Source of the DNA: Siniperca chuatsi
Lineage: Eukaryota > Chordata > Actinopteri > Centrarchiformes > Sinipercidae
Direction of reading: 5' to 3'
DNA: 64,000 nt
Assembly: GCF_020085105.1 (NCBI RefSeq)
Contig: NC_058042.1
Span: forward strand, 28,105,501-28,169,500
Shown here: one piece after another, positions 36,891 to 47,499 of the stretch
How positions within the stretch are numbered: the stretch's first letter is position 1
Layout: every line of letters starts with the position of its first letter
The notes under the pieces: generated by a model
What the model saw: the letters and a program-made list of their open reading frames with translations, nothing else
The model's database searches: none
What the model was told of the DNA's origin: nothing
Program-made: the position numbers and the translations under genes

Positions 36891-38079
36891 GAATGTTTGT
36901 CTGGTGGGTGTGCCTGTGAGAGAGTTTTTAGAAGGGTTTTTCTTTTTCCTTTCTTGTTAATAACTTTAAAAAACTGTAAAGTTATCAGTAATTAGATAAT
37001 TACTATTCTTAACGGAGGAGCTGTGCTTTTTGGACACTATAAAGATTTTTGCTGTTATCACTGATATCTCCTTGCTGTTATATTGGTATGATATCACAGT
37101 GGGTTGATATGTGGATGGAAACCTAAAAGGCAAAGGATGTGTCACATTGAGTGGATGTGAATGAAATCAGACCCAACCAGTTGAGGTCTATTCTCTTGCT
37201 GTATTGTGAATTCAACAAAGTGGCTTTTCTTATTTCAGTAGAAGTATGTATTTTGTGATTTCCTTCAGATTTAATATGTACACTTTCACAGAGGGGCAGT
37301 GGAAGACAGAAAAAATACATTTACTGGGAAAAGTGGCAACTGAAAACAGGAACCCAGACTGGGATTCAAATGACACATTGGCATTGCTGAAAGTGTGAAA
37401 AGAAGCTGCTAAGAGACACACTCAGCGACAGAATTCACAGCAGAAAAATGTGCAGATGAAAAGTGAGAACGATGAAACGATGAAATATTCAGAGAATTGG
37501 CTGAAATGGGTTGTGAAACAGAAACAAAGGCCCAAAATGGTCAGAAACATTGCAGAATAGCTGCCTCCAAAATTGCAATCAGATAGGTCTGGGACTGCAA
37601 AGTAGAAATCAGGAAGACAAATCATCACTGAAATAAATGGAATCTGGTCTAAACTGTTGAGAGACACTGTTGCCGTGAACTCTGCCACAACACTTCGGAC
37701 AGCAGTATGTCCTTTGCACACTCACTAAACTGTTTTATTAAAAGCTGAAACACGCAAAACCAAATGATCACCTTTTCCATGATGCTTATTACAAGGACGA
37801 TACAGTGTTGTTTCTGATAGCTGCCGCACTGAGACAGCAAAACCCTTCAGAGAGACAACTCCAGCTTCTGAAGAAGCCTCATCGAGAGAAGTTAGAGAAT
37901 CAACAACAGGATATCAAACATGATTGTAACCCTGACAGTGGAAAGTTAAAGGAACTCAAGACAAACAGAACCTCCTCGTAGTTTAGGTGTGGAGCTGTTT
38001 AATGGTTTGGACTATAGTAGTTCAATTTCTTAATGTCACAGCATGCCATGATATTTTCGACAATAGTGCGCCTCCAACT
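36891..38079. other. Intergenic; nothing recognised
   Basis: AT-rich sequence with only short, random-looking open frames on both strands and no visible repeat ends. Confidence 0.4.
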
Positions 38080-38448
38080 TCGTGGCAACATTTTGGGGAG
38101 GCCCCTTTCCTGTTTCAACAACAATGCCCTGATGGATAAAGTGAGGTTAATAAAGAAATGTTTCTCCCAGTTTGGTGTGGAGGAACATGACTGTCCTGCA
38201 CAGAGCCCTGACCTCAACCCCATCTAACATCTTTGAGATGAACCGGAACGCCGACTGCGAGCCAGGCTTTATCTTCAGGCTTCACTAATGCTCCCTCGGC
38301 TGAATGGGAGCAAATCCCTGCATCCTGGTTCCAAAGAGTGCAGGCTGTTATAGCAGCAGATTAACAAATAGTTTTGGAACAAAAGGTTCATCAATTCAAT
38401 ACATGTACCATGTTTGATTGTCCACATACTTTTGGCCATGTAGTGTAT
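38080..38448 (+). pseudogene. Tc1-type transposase remnant, 3' part
   Basis: The plus strand encodes pieces of a Tc1/mariner transposase C-terminal half: GRPLSCFNNNALMDKVRLIK and VEEHDCPAQSPDLNPI. The last is the conserved segment before the third acidic residue of the DDE/D catalytic triad. Directly after PDLNPI the frame hits TAA where the usual codon is GAA (Glu), so the copy is dead at a catalytic-region codon. The sequence ends CCACATACTTTTGGCCATGT then AGTGTA, a terminal inverted repeat common to fish Tc1 elements. The 5' half and left terminus are missing. Confidence 0.8.
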
Positions 38449-39172
38449 TTTACTACAAAATCTTGTCAATGCACCTTTAAGTCCAGAGTGTCTTCAAACT
38501 TCTTATCATGTGTGCCACCCTGTCAGCCATTCATTCATTTGTTTTTTTACTTACCCGCAATCCTGTAATTGCACTTCCTGCAAACTGCAGTGCTGTTATA
38601 ATGCACACACATCTGTCTTTGACTCTTTGTTTTCAACCCACGCTTTAACAAGTGTTGTTTAATCCATATACTGTGTTCTTTATTTTCTGTAAAACTGCTG
38701 CCAACCTGTTCAAACCACTTTATAGAAACCAGCCTACATCAAATGCAGCTCCTATCTCCATGTATGCACGGACTAGTATTAATATTTGCATGCTCCACTT
38801 CTGTGCATTCAAATACATGAACTTCCTATTATTAGTGTAAGTAGCTCTGGTGGGTTTAAACCTTCTAAGCATTGCAGCATTATTGCAATGCTGTACCCGC
38901 TGGGCTACAAAGTGGGCTAAGTCACTGCACAGTGAGACAGTCTGCGATATCATCTGTGTGCTGGACGTCAAATGATAAAAAGGAGGGGATTTTTATCCAC
39001 ATTTAGTTAAGTGGTTAAAATGACCCTTAGCTGCAGCTCTTATCCAGCAGAAGAATTGCAAGCAACTAGTAGTAGGGAGTGAAAACAAAAATGAAAGAGA
39101 TATCAGTATGTTATATAAGGAAATTGTCATTTTACAAAAGACATTTTTATTTTCAGGAGTGGAAAGAGAGGC

Positions 39173-39210
<38 letters not shown>

Positions 39211-40237
39211 CAGGAAAGGTCATGGGTCAGATTTGAGTCCACATTATGAGCATATGGCTGGCTGCTGAGCCCGCTCAGGCGCTGTGATGTCTCTGCTTAT
39301 TTAGCTTTTCTTTCCCCGCGTACTTCTTTTACACCTCTCCCTCACTGCTCTCACACATTTGCTTTACTCTCTGCCTTTCCCCTCTTCTAACCCTTCCTTC
39401 TTATCCTCCTTCCCCACCCCCACCCTCCTTCCTTCCTCCCTCAAATCCCTACCATCCTCCCTCCCTCCATCCTTCCATCCCTCCCCCGTCTTCCCTGCCT
39501 GATTTAGACCTCTTGCCTGAGAGGAACATCAGAGCACAATGGGTTAGTGCTGGCTGAGCTTAAATGGAATGAGAAAACCGGAAAATTCTCTTTCATGAGT
39601 AGATGCTAACAATCGGCAGTGTGAGGGTGAACGAAGGAGAGGAGGATGAGATAAAGCAGGCTGGGAAGTAAGAGGAGTGAGACGAGGATGGAGAAAAATG
39701 GCTGGAGATGGGGTGAAGGTCAGTGGAGAGGGGCCAGCAGGGAGTGACAGAGAATGATGAAGGTTTTTAATTCCAAAAGCCATTTTAGAACAAATTGTTT
39801 TGTGACATTTGTGGCTTAATAAAATGCTGTAGATAATCCCACGCTTGTGTATGTGGAGTTTTTTTGCAATTTGCAAATACTTTAAATAACACTCTGCTTT
39901 GAGTTTCATATTAGCTTTACACAGATTTTCTAAGTTCAGAAGACAGTCTCCTCCTAATTTCTCTACACCCTGTTTCAATTTTAATAGTGTATACATGAGT
40001 ACATTTTTTACACAATAATGCATCCACTCACATTAGGTTGGATGCTAGTTAGCAGTGTTGGTGAATGTCCATCAGGTCCTTCAATATGTGACACAGGTTC
40101 TTTTTTTGGCAGTGCAGTTTAGCAGTGTTTGACATAAGCTGTTATTAATTTCAAGACTGATAAAAAGTAAAAGTGAGACTATGTCATTTTTTAAAGAAAT
40201 AACACAATTGTCCTCTTCTTTGACCTCAAAACACACA
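38449..40237. other. Intergenic; (GA)n tract, no gene seen
   Basis: Contains a (GA)n microsatellite at about 39175-39209 and a strong pyrimidine-rich stretch at 39300-39510 (runs of CCTTCC and CCCTCC). The 159-codon frame at 39544-40023 minus has no domain and is low complexity in part. Confidence 0.45.
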
Positions 40238-40545
40238 ATCAAAACAGTAGCTAACTAGCTAATGTTAGCTACTGTTAGCAGACTTTAGATAGATATTGCT
40301 GAGTAACTGACATTATTAAGTCAGTTTGTTGACTTCTGTTACACTACATCTTAGCATGTCACAGATATATGATAATTTAATATGAATAATATCAAGCTAA
40401 CAACAAGCTAAGCCTTACATGGTCTGGTGAGACCATTAGCTCATGGTGGCTAAAGTTAGCTAATGTTAGCAAACTTTACTTAGGTTTTGCTGTGTAACTG
40501 ACATTACTGAGTCAGTTTTCTGACTTCATGACTCTTCTCTACTTG
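40238..40545. repeat. Local tandem duplication, unit about 200 bp
   Basis: Two similar segments, about 40246-40343 and 40449-40545, share GTTAGCTAATGTTAGC-like sequence followed by TGAGTAACTGACATTATTAA / TGTGTAACTGACATTACTGA and GTCAGTTT.TGACTTC. They are direct repeats about 200 bp apart with perhaps 80 percent identity by eye, so the duplication is not recent. Confidence 0.6.
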
Positions 40546-41081
40546 TGCAACTTTTACACTACATGTAAGCATTGACCTGTAGTTGTCACTGTTGTCTGTT
40601 CAGCAAAAGTGACACATGATTGCTTAACCAATGCTTCTGCAGTTTGGGCACAGATGAAATGACCTCATTAGACCTCTGTCTTGAGCTGATTTGAAAACTC
40701 AAGTGTCAAAGTGTTCAGAGCTCTTTTATGCAGGCAAATGCTGCAAATTATCATCCATTGTGATATGACTCAACTTTGTAGCAGCGTTTGTATCATTAAC
40801 TTTCATCAGAATTCATTTTTGTATTTCCCTGTTATTTTATCAAGACCTATTAGGCTAAACTGATCAAATGGTGTCCTGAACCTTCACTACAATGCAATTC
40901 TCAGTGGACTCATTACACACTATACACTATATACTTTATATCTCCCATCATGCAGCATGGCATATCTTCTCTATACATCTTGTCATCATGTTGTGACCCT
41001 GAGGTCTTGCCTGAAGCCTCGTACTCCATCTGTTTCTTGTGTGTTAGAGAGTTACAGCTTCATTCCTCTCTCTCTCACGCA

Positions 41082-41088
<7 letters not shown>

Positions 41089-41117
<29 letters not shown>
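41089..41117. repeat. (CA)n microsatellite
   Basis: CA dinucleotide run of about 29 bp. Confidence 0.9.
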
Positions 41118-41119
<2 letters not shown>

Positions 41120-41251
41120 CAGACTGAGAAACAGTCACAGATGCACACGAAGAAGTCTCAAAATCATCTTCTGGCAACTAGCTACGTTAGCAACGGCAGC
41201 TACGATGGGGGTGTTGGTGTTCAGAGGATAGTGACATCTTCATCTGCTGCC

Positions 41252-41254
<3 letters not shown>

Positions 41255-41344
<90 letters not shown>
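41255..41344. repeat. (CA)n microsatellite, long and uninterrupted
   Basis: About 90 bp of pure AC/CA repeat, the longest simple repeat in the window. It creates spurious His-Thr and Val-Cys open frames on the two strands. Confidence 0.97.
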
Positions 41345-41345
<1 letters not shown>

Positions 41346-42568
41346 AATTTCCCCATCTCCCCACATTCGCAGCCATGCCAGCAACATGCATCCTTTTGTC
41401 CTTGTTACATAACTCCCCTCCCCACCAGCATAATGAGAACGTTATGATAAAAGTTATGACCCCTAAGTCTGTAACACGCTCCTCACTCCTGTTTCTCCTG
41501 CAAACACCCACACAGATATATACTCACACACATACATGCAGGCTTTGCTGTCACTGAAACGATGATGTTTCCCAGCACAGAGTCACATGCAGTTGAGTCA
41601 CAGCAGAGCTCGGTAGTGTTTTTACATTCAAATAAACACAGTCTAGGTGTGTTTACACTACGAGCACCAACTCCCACAGTCTGACCTCAGAAAACCTGCT
41701 CTCAGGCCTGTCTTTACCCTGGAGAAAAGGGCAGAAAAGAGAGGGTCTGCCTCAGGAATGAGAGCGATTTTCTGCATTTTTGAGACCCTTATGGCAAAGT
41801 GTGCCGGCTGCAGCCTCTGCAGCCCAGTCTGCCACACTGACCCAGCGCCCGCCAAAATATCCTCACTGACATATGTTTGTTTGCCTTTGCGTGCAGCCTC
41901 TCTGTCTGTCCATTCACTGGAAATTCATGAGTGCTGATGTTTACACAGTCCCAGCGGACACAACCGATCTGAGAACAGCTGAACCGCTGCAAACATGAGG
42001 TATTGTGGAGTCGGGACAGATCGGACTGGGGGTATTCTTATATGCTCTTATGTGCTATAAATAGGTGTCTGACATTTGTTTACACTCATGTAAATGGCGC
42101 TCTATGAGCTTATTAATAGCAAAATGTGTGTTTTAACTCTAACTAGTTATAGTCTGAAGCATGTACACTTTCATACTCATGTCACTGACAGGCAAGACTT
42201 TATGGGAAAAAAGCAGATTAAACACCCGTCTCCACCCTCTCAAACTGATGATTTCTATATTTGATCTAAAACATGTGTATTTCGTATGCAAAATGTTTGA
42301 CAAGTCTTGTCTCTACTGTCAACAGACACTAAAATGTCAACATCCTGACATATGCTGTAACTAAGAGTATCCTCTCCCCTCCTCCCCCCCCTCTCTTGGT
42401 GTACCTCTCTCAGAAAACCACACACAGCTGACTTCCTCACAGAGCTGCGGCTCGGGACAAACTCCTCTAAGCTCGCCATCCCTGATGACCTCATCTGATC
42501 TCAGCCCTCACACATCACTGCCTCTGAATCCCAGTTATCCTTAGAGGTCTCATATCTGTAAACACCAA

Positions 42569-42611
<43 letters not shown>

Positions 42612-42635
42612 GATTTAGTGAGAGGCTGTGTTGTT
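41345..42635. other. Intergenic; (CA)n near the end, no gene seen
   Basis: No recognisable exon. A (CA)n tract at 42577-42609 lies about 25 bp outside the left arm of the large inverted repeat. Confidence 0.45.
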
Positions 42636-43168
42636 CCCCATGTGAGGAGAGAATATGAGTCGGTGTGTGTCTGTGTGCACGTGCAGTGGGGTGGGTGGAG
42701 GTGGGGCTAATCGCCCTCATCCTGTCACTTCCTCTGTTCCTCTGTCTGCTCAGATAAACAGATAAACAACAGACTACAGACACAGAACAGGTTATAGACT
42801 GACTGATCAATGGGCTTCTTCTTCAACCCGCACTGATGGCCTCAGAAAGTCTTTGCTTTTCCAAAAAGGACATTTGCTAGATGCGTCAAAACACAAGACG
42901 TACAAGGAACAGAAGAGCTTTTATTTGCACTGAGATCTGACTCTGAGATTTCTGCCACTACATCATAACAATGAACATGAATAGGATTTCAATTGTTGTG
43001 CTCAAAGCATCAACAAAATAGCAATTAGAAAAATCCACAGTAACAAATCTTTCCAGAAACAGTGTCAGGGTTATTCTGAATAATCCACAGACCTCAAGGA
43101 CTATTTTTCAGTAGAAAGTAGTTTTGTGCAAGGCTGGATTACCAATTGGGCAAAGCGAGCAACTGTCC
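42636..43168 (+). repeat. Left arm of a 533-bp inverted duplication
   Basis: This segment is the reverse complement of 46413-46945. Paired positions sum to 89581 at both ends, so there is no net length difference, and every stretch I compared by eye matched base for base. The arm is noncoding. It includes a piece related to the 36.2-kb TTAA element (about 43020-43130) and the first part of a second repeat starting near 43131 (GCAAGGCTGGATTACCAATT), which continues beyond the arm on this side only. Confidence 0.95.
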
Positions 43169-44758
43169 TGGGAACTCTCAGGGGCCCTGAAGGCCCCAGG
43201 TTGTCAGCGTAACAATTACTTTGTGCAAATTTGTTTGGAAATATGCACCACTAAAGCATAACAAAGCAAAACTGAAATGATACGGGCCTTCTGCAGTTTT
43301 ACATAATCTTGAGGCCCTGTCTTGTAGTGGAAGATGTGTCAAGATCTAGTTTAAAAGCTTTAATAAAATGAATTAAATCAAACTTTTTAGTTGATATCAC
43401 GCTATATGGTTCATTTAGTTACACAAATGAGTATTTAAAAAGCAAACCTGGGGCAGGTAGTATGTAAGCGTAGAAATACTGTTTGGTTTCTGGGCAAAAT
43501 GGGAAATGCGTGTATTTGGGGCTTAATATGGCTTAAATGAGATGTTGCATTTGAATTTCTAAATATAGTTTCAATGCTGTGAACCCCACAAAGTAAAATA
43601 AATTCACCTCCATTGTATTGGTGTGGAGGCAGAAATGTCAGCGACGATATCTTAAAACCTGGACAAATAAAACCAAAATTATCTGCACAAAGATAGGTAC
43701 TACTAATTAAGAAAGTGTGTTTTTCTGTAATTTGGGTGAACTGACCCTTTAAAATGTTGGCTACAGAAAAACAAAACATGATAACACTGAACTCCCCTCT
43801 CCTCTAACATTCGAGCCAGGTTTCTCCAGTCCAGCACAAGGAGTAGTTACATAAGATCCTGTGTATTGGTAAATGTCTCTGCCCAACCTCACGTGGCCCC
43901 TACCAAACCCAAACAACATGAGGCCAGCTCTGATGAAACCCACTGAAAACGGCTCATATGCTCTACTGAATCAAACCCTCACCCCAAAGGCAAACTCATC
44001 ATCTTCATCCCTGCTGGAGCACTTACGTCCCTTCCTCTTCTCCCTCTTCCCCAATGTCAAACCTTTGCTCACCGAATTCAATTAACTCTGGCTCAATCAG
44101 AGCGTCTCTTCGCGCGTCACGGCTGAAGGTGAAGGTAAGGTGAGCTCCCAAAGGAGGCCATTGACGTCTGAGAAGTCCGGGCCGAATGCTGGAGCCATCA
44201 AATTTCCGGAGGCTGGACAGGATGTGGGATTTATGTGACAGGCTGCCTGAAAACGTTAGCATTCCTGGGCGTCATGGACCTCGCCAAGGCGATGGCCTCC
44301 TTGCCACGTGACATAGACGGCTGCACATAGGCTGTGGAGACGTTTCCCTCCCAGCCAGGAGAGAGTGTCCATCACGGCTTGTCCCCCCTAACCATGCAAC
44401 CTGTGACAGTCCAACACTACACACCTGGCTGACATATCACAGGAAACACAGCAGTTATATAAACATCAGAACAAGACAAAACACTTTACTTACGTTTAGC
44501 TGCACAAATAATCAAGAAGAGCATGATATAAACTATACCAGTGAATCAAAAACCTTCACTCAAAAAGAGAGAAAAACAAGAAAACACATATCAAGATGGA
44601 GTATGGTACAAGAGAACATGGAGAAACAGGAAATATTGTTCTTTTTACTCCACTACATTTATTTGACAGATATAGTTAGTAGTTACTTTACAGATAAAGA
44701 TTTTTTACATTAAAAACTATGTAAGCTTAAAAAAAACAGCACATTCTTAAGATTAAAC
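43169..44758. other. Spacer of the inverted duplication, left part; no gene seen
   Basis: Begins with the continuation of a repeat that starts inside the left arm. At 43600-43752 lies sequence related to the 36.2-kb element, ending TTTGGGTGAACTGACCCTTT then AA, i.e. the same TIR type with TTAA at 43749-43752. The frames at 43761-44262 on both strands are short and unrecognised. Confidence 0.5.
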
Positions 44759-45097
44759 CGCTGACTCCCAACCATTTGGCTTGTGACCCCTTACAATAAA
44801 ACAGTGTCTGGTTGGGGGGCCCCTTGCCGTGTTTACGATGTGTTGTTAGCACGTCCACCAGAGAGATATTTCCCCTCTAAACTTCTCACATGGTTTAATT
44901 TCAATAACTGTTAAATGATGAATTTTACCAAAGAGATACAATTATCCAATATTTTACACAAAAAAAGCAAAGATTAGAGAAAAGTCCCACCAAAATGAAG
45001 AAAGATTTGTGTCACAGAACTTAGATATTTCCCTAGACCCCTAAGCTTTATCTTGTGACCCTTTGGAGGTTTCCAACCCCTAGGTTGGAAACCACTG
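44759..45097. mobile_element. hAT-like non-autonomous element (MITE)
   Basis: Left end CGCTGACTCCCAACCATTTGG-like; right end reverse-complemented is CAGTGGTTTCCAACCTAGG. These are diverged copies of the CAGTGGTTCCCAACC terminus of a fish hAT-type element. The 8-bp flanks GATTAAAC (44751-44758) and GACAAAAC (45098-45105) match at 6 of 8 bases, consistent with an aged hAT target duplication. No transposase. Confidence 0.75.
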
Positions 45098-45105
45098 GAC
45101 AAAAC

Positions 45106-46412
45106 TACCAGCATTTGTACTGCACCTAAAGTAGCACCACCTCAACCAGCTACAAGAGTAAAATGCTTCTTACACATTGATGCATCAGTATTAAAAAAGG
45201 AATAATGTATAATAATATGGCAGTGACAGGGGCCATTTTCCTGCAGAACATGTACTTTTGATACTTTAAGTATATTTAGCTGATAATGCTTCTCTACTTT
45301 TACGTAAGTAGAATTTAGAATGCAGGACTTTTAATTGTAATGGAGTATCTCTGTATTGATACTTTTATTTATGTAATGAGCATTTCTTTCACCACTGAAT
45401 AATATGAACAATTTCAGACACACATTGTTTACTCATTTACTCATAATTCATTCACATTTCTTCACAATCATTACACCCATTCATTGCATGGCCGTGGATT
45501 CTACAGTTTGTTCGTTCAGAGAATTTGATATGGCCTCTTCCTATATCAGTGGAGTGTTCAAGTGGACCAGACTGCGGGTTAACATTTTTAAGCTTCAGTT
45601 AATTCAAAATAATCAAATGTTTTGTTGTACCTGCACCTTTTTTACTGTCATATTTTTATGTTTAATATACAAATGTATGTTTTTTTGTGTGCTTCAGGGG
45701 AAAAAATAGACATAGAAGCCTGTGTGCAACAGAGCTGCTATATGTAATGTGATTGACAGCAGCACTTTCACACTCTCTTGTCACACGTTATCTGAAATGA
45801 TAGATGTTCTGTCTCTTTCTCTTTCGTGACGTTTTTCTCTCAAGTCTTCCTCAGGTCTAAAGCTGAACATTCGACCCATCTCCTGTCATCCTCCTACAGG
45901 ATACAAATTGTTCTTATTTCAAAAGGCACGAAGTACAGCACAGTAAACTAATAACCTGCAATAGTTTTATATGAATAAATAAATATAAATATCTATTTTG
46001 TCTAGTGATGTACCATGAAAGTGATTCAACTTGTAGCCAGTGGATATAAACTTTTCCATTTGTAACAAATGTACAAGGTAAATGTTCAGTTCGACACCGA
46101 AGAGGACATGATGTGTTTTAAGATAAGTATATTGCAATAAAAGCAACCATTTATTTGAAATGAATAGAAAAAAAAGATGAACTCGTAGCTTATAGCACCC
46201 ATGAAGTCCTATAAAGTCTCTGAAAACATACATTTGACTGGTAGGCTGCTGGTTTAAAACCCTAGGCTTGCTGGAAAAACCTGGACAGGGAACATAAATG
46301 ACAAACATTTTAAATCCTTCATTCTGAGGTGCTCCTGAGCAAGAATACAACTCCAGAGTGCTCCAGTGGTGCTGTTAATTGGCCAAGGAGATTTGAACTG
46401 GTTGAACTGGGT
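45106..46412. other. Spacer of the inverted duplication, right part; SINE-like fragment
   Basis: No gene seen. At about 46215-46375 a stretch with GGTGCTCCTGAGCAAGAATA followed by CAGTGGTGCTGTTAATTGGC resembles the 'cctgagcaaggcaccgaacccccaactgctccc...gcgctgtt' repeat of teleosts. Confidence 0.4.
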
Positions 46413-46945
46413 GGACAGTTGCTCGCTTTGCCCAATTGGTAATCCAGCCTTGCACAAAACTACTTTCTACTGAAAAATAGTCCTTGAGGTCTGTGGATTA
46501 TTCAGAATAACCCTGACACTGTTTCTGGAAAGATTTGTTACTGTGGATTTTTCTAATTGCTATTTTGTTGATGCTTTGAGCACAACAATTGAAATCCTAT
46601 TCATGTTCATTGTTATGATGTAGTGGCAGAAATCTCAGAGTCAGATCTCAGTGCAAATAAAAGCTCTTCTGTTCCTTGTACGTCTTGTGTTTTGACGCAT
46701 CTAGCAAATGTCCTTTTTGGAAAAGCAAAGACTTTCTGAGGCCATCAGTGCGGGTTGAAGAAGAAGCCCATTGATCAGTCAGTCTATAACCTGTTCTGTG
46801 TCTGTAGTCTGTTGTTTATCTGTTTATCTGAGCAGACAGAGGAACAGAGGAAGTGACAGGATGAGGGCGATTAGCCCCACCTCCACCCACCCCACTGCAC
46901 GTGCACACAGACACACACCGACTCATATTCTCTCCTCACATGGGG
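46413..46945 (-). repeat. Right arm of a 533-bp inverted duplication
   Basis: Reverse complement of 42636-43168 with no difference noticed. At its inner edge (46413) only the first 38 or so bases of the GCAAGGCTGGATTACCAATT repeat are present, whereas the left arm runs on into the rest of that repeat. The left copy is therefore the likely source and this the inverted duplicate. Confidence 0.95.
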
Positions 46946-47499
46946 TGGTGAACTCAGTGGATGTGGATGAATCTGGATCAATATGTGGTTCCCAGCAAGA
47001 ACATTCACCAATAAAATGGATCAAGGTCAGAGGTAAATGGTGCTGTACATTTGTGGGGATTTAGATTATACTCTCACTCAGACTGACTCACTATGAATGC
47101 AGGTAAAGTGCGTCACCTTGAAATTTCTCCAAGGGCCAATCAGGAGCCCTTTGTGTGCCACAAACGTCTTACATCTTCCCCCAAGTTTTCACTGTGGCCA
47201 CAGCTAATGCTTCCATCTCTTCTAGCCAGTGCAGAGTTAAAATTAACATTCTTTGGAGCCACGTGAGTCACGCATGACGTCGCTGCCCACGTCTGTGTGT
47301 GGGGGCTGATGAGTAATCCAGCTTGGACTGAGGCAGGAGGCGAGCCTTTGAAGCCAAGTCTCTGCGGAGTGGGGAAATATTAAAGCACAGACGGGCTAAA
47401 CACACCGCTAATGCAAATCTAATGCTAGTGAAGGCACAGACAAGTGAGTTAGTCACCTTGATCAAAATTTCTGTATGACTGTATGATGTAGATTTGATG
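46946..47499. other. Intergenic; nothing recognised
   Basis: No coding or repeat feature identified other than possible 3' sequence of the LINE that follows on the minus strand. Confidence 0.35.

Noticed and set aside
39544-40023. 159-codon minus-strand frame
   Set aside because: No domain, signal or splice context, and a Pro/Ser/Leu string from a pyrimidine-rich stretch.
41141-41557. His-Thr-rich frame on plus and Cys-Val-rich frames on minus
   Set aside because: Pure translation of the (CA)n microsatellite.
42550-47064. Identical protein-like frames beginning MISQSITCSVSVVCCLSVYL at 42810 (minus) and 46771 (plus)
   Set aside because: They are identical because the DNA is duplicated in the inverted repeat; the arms look noncoding.
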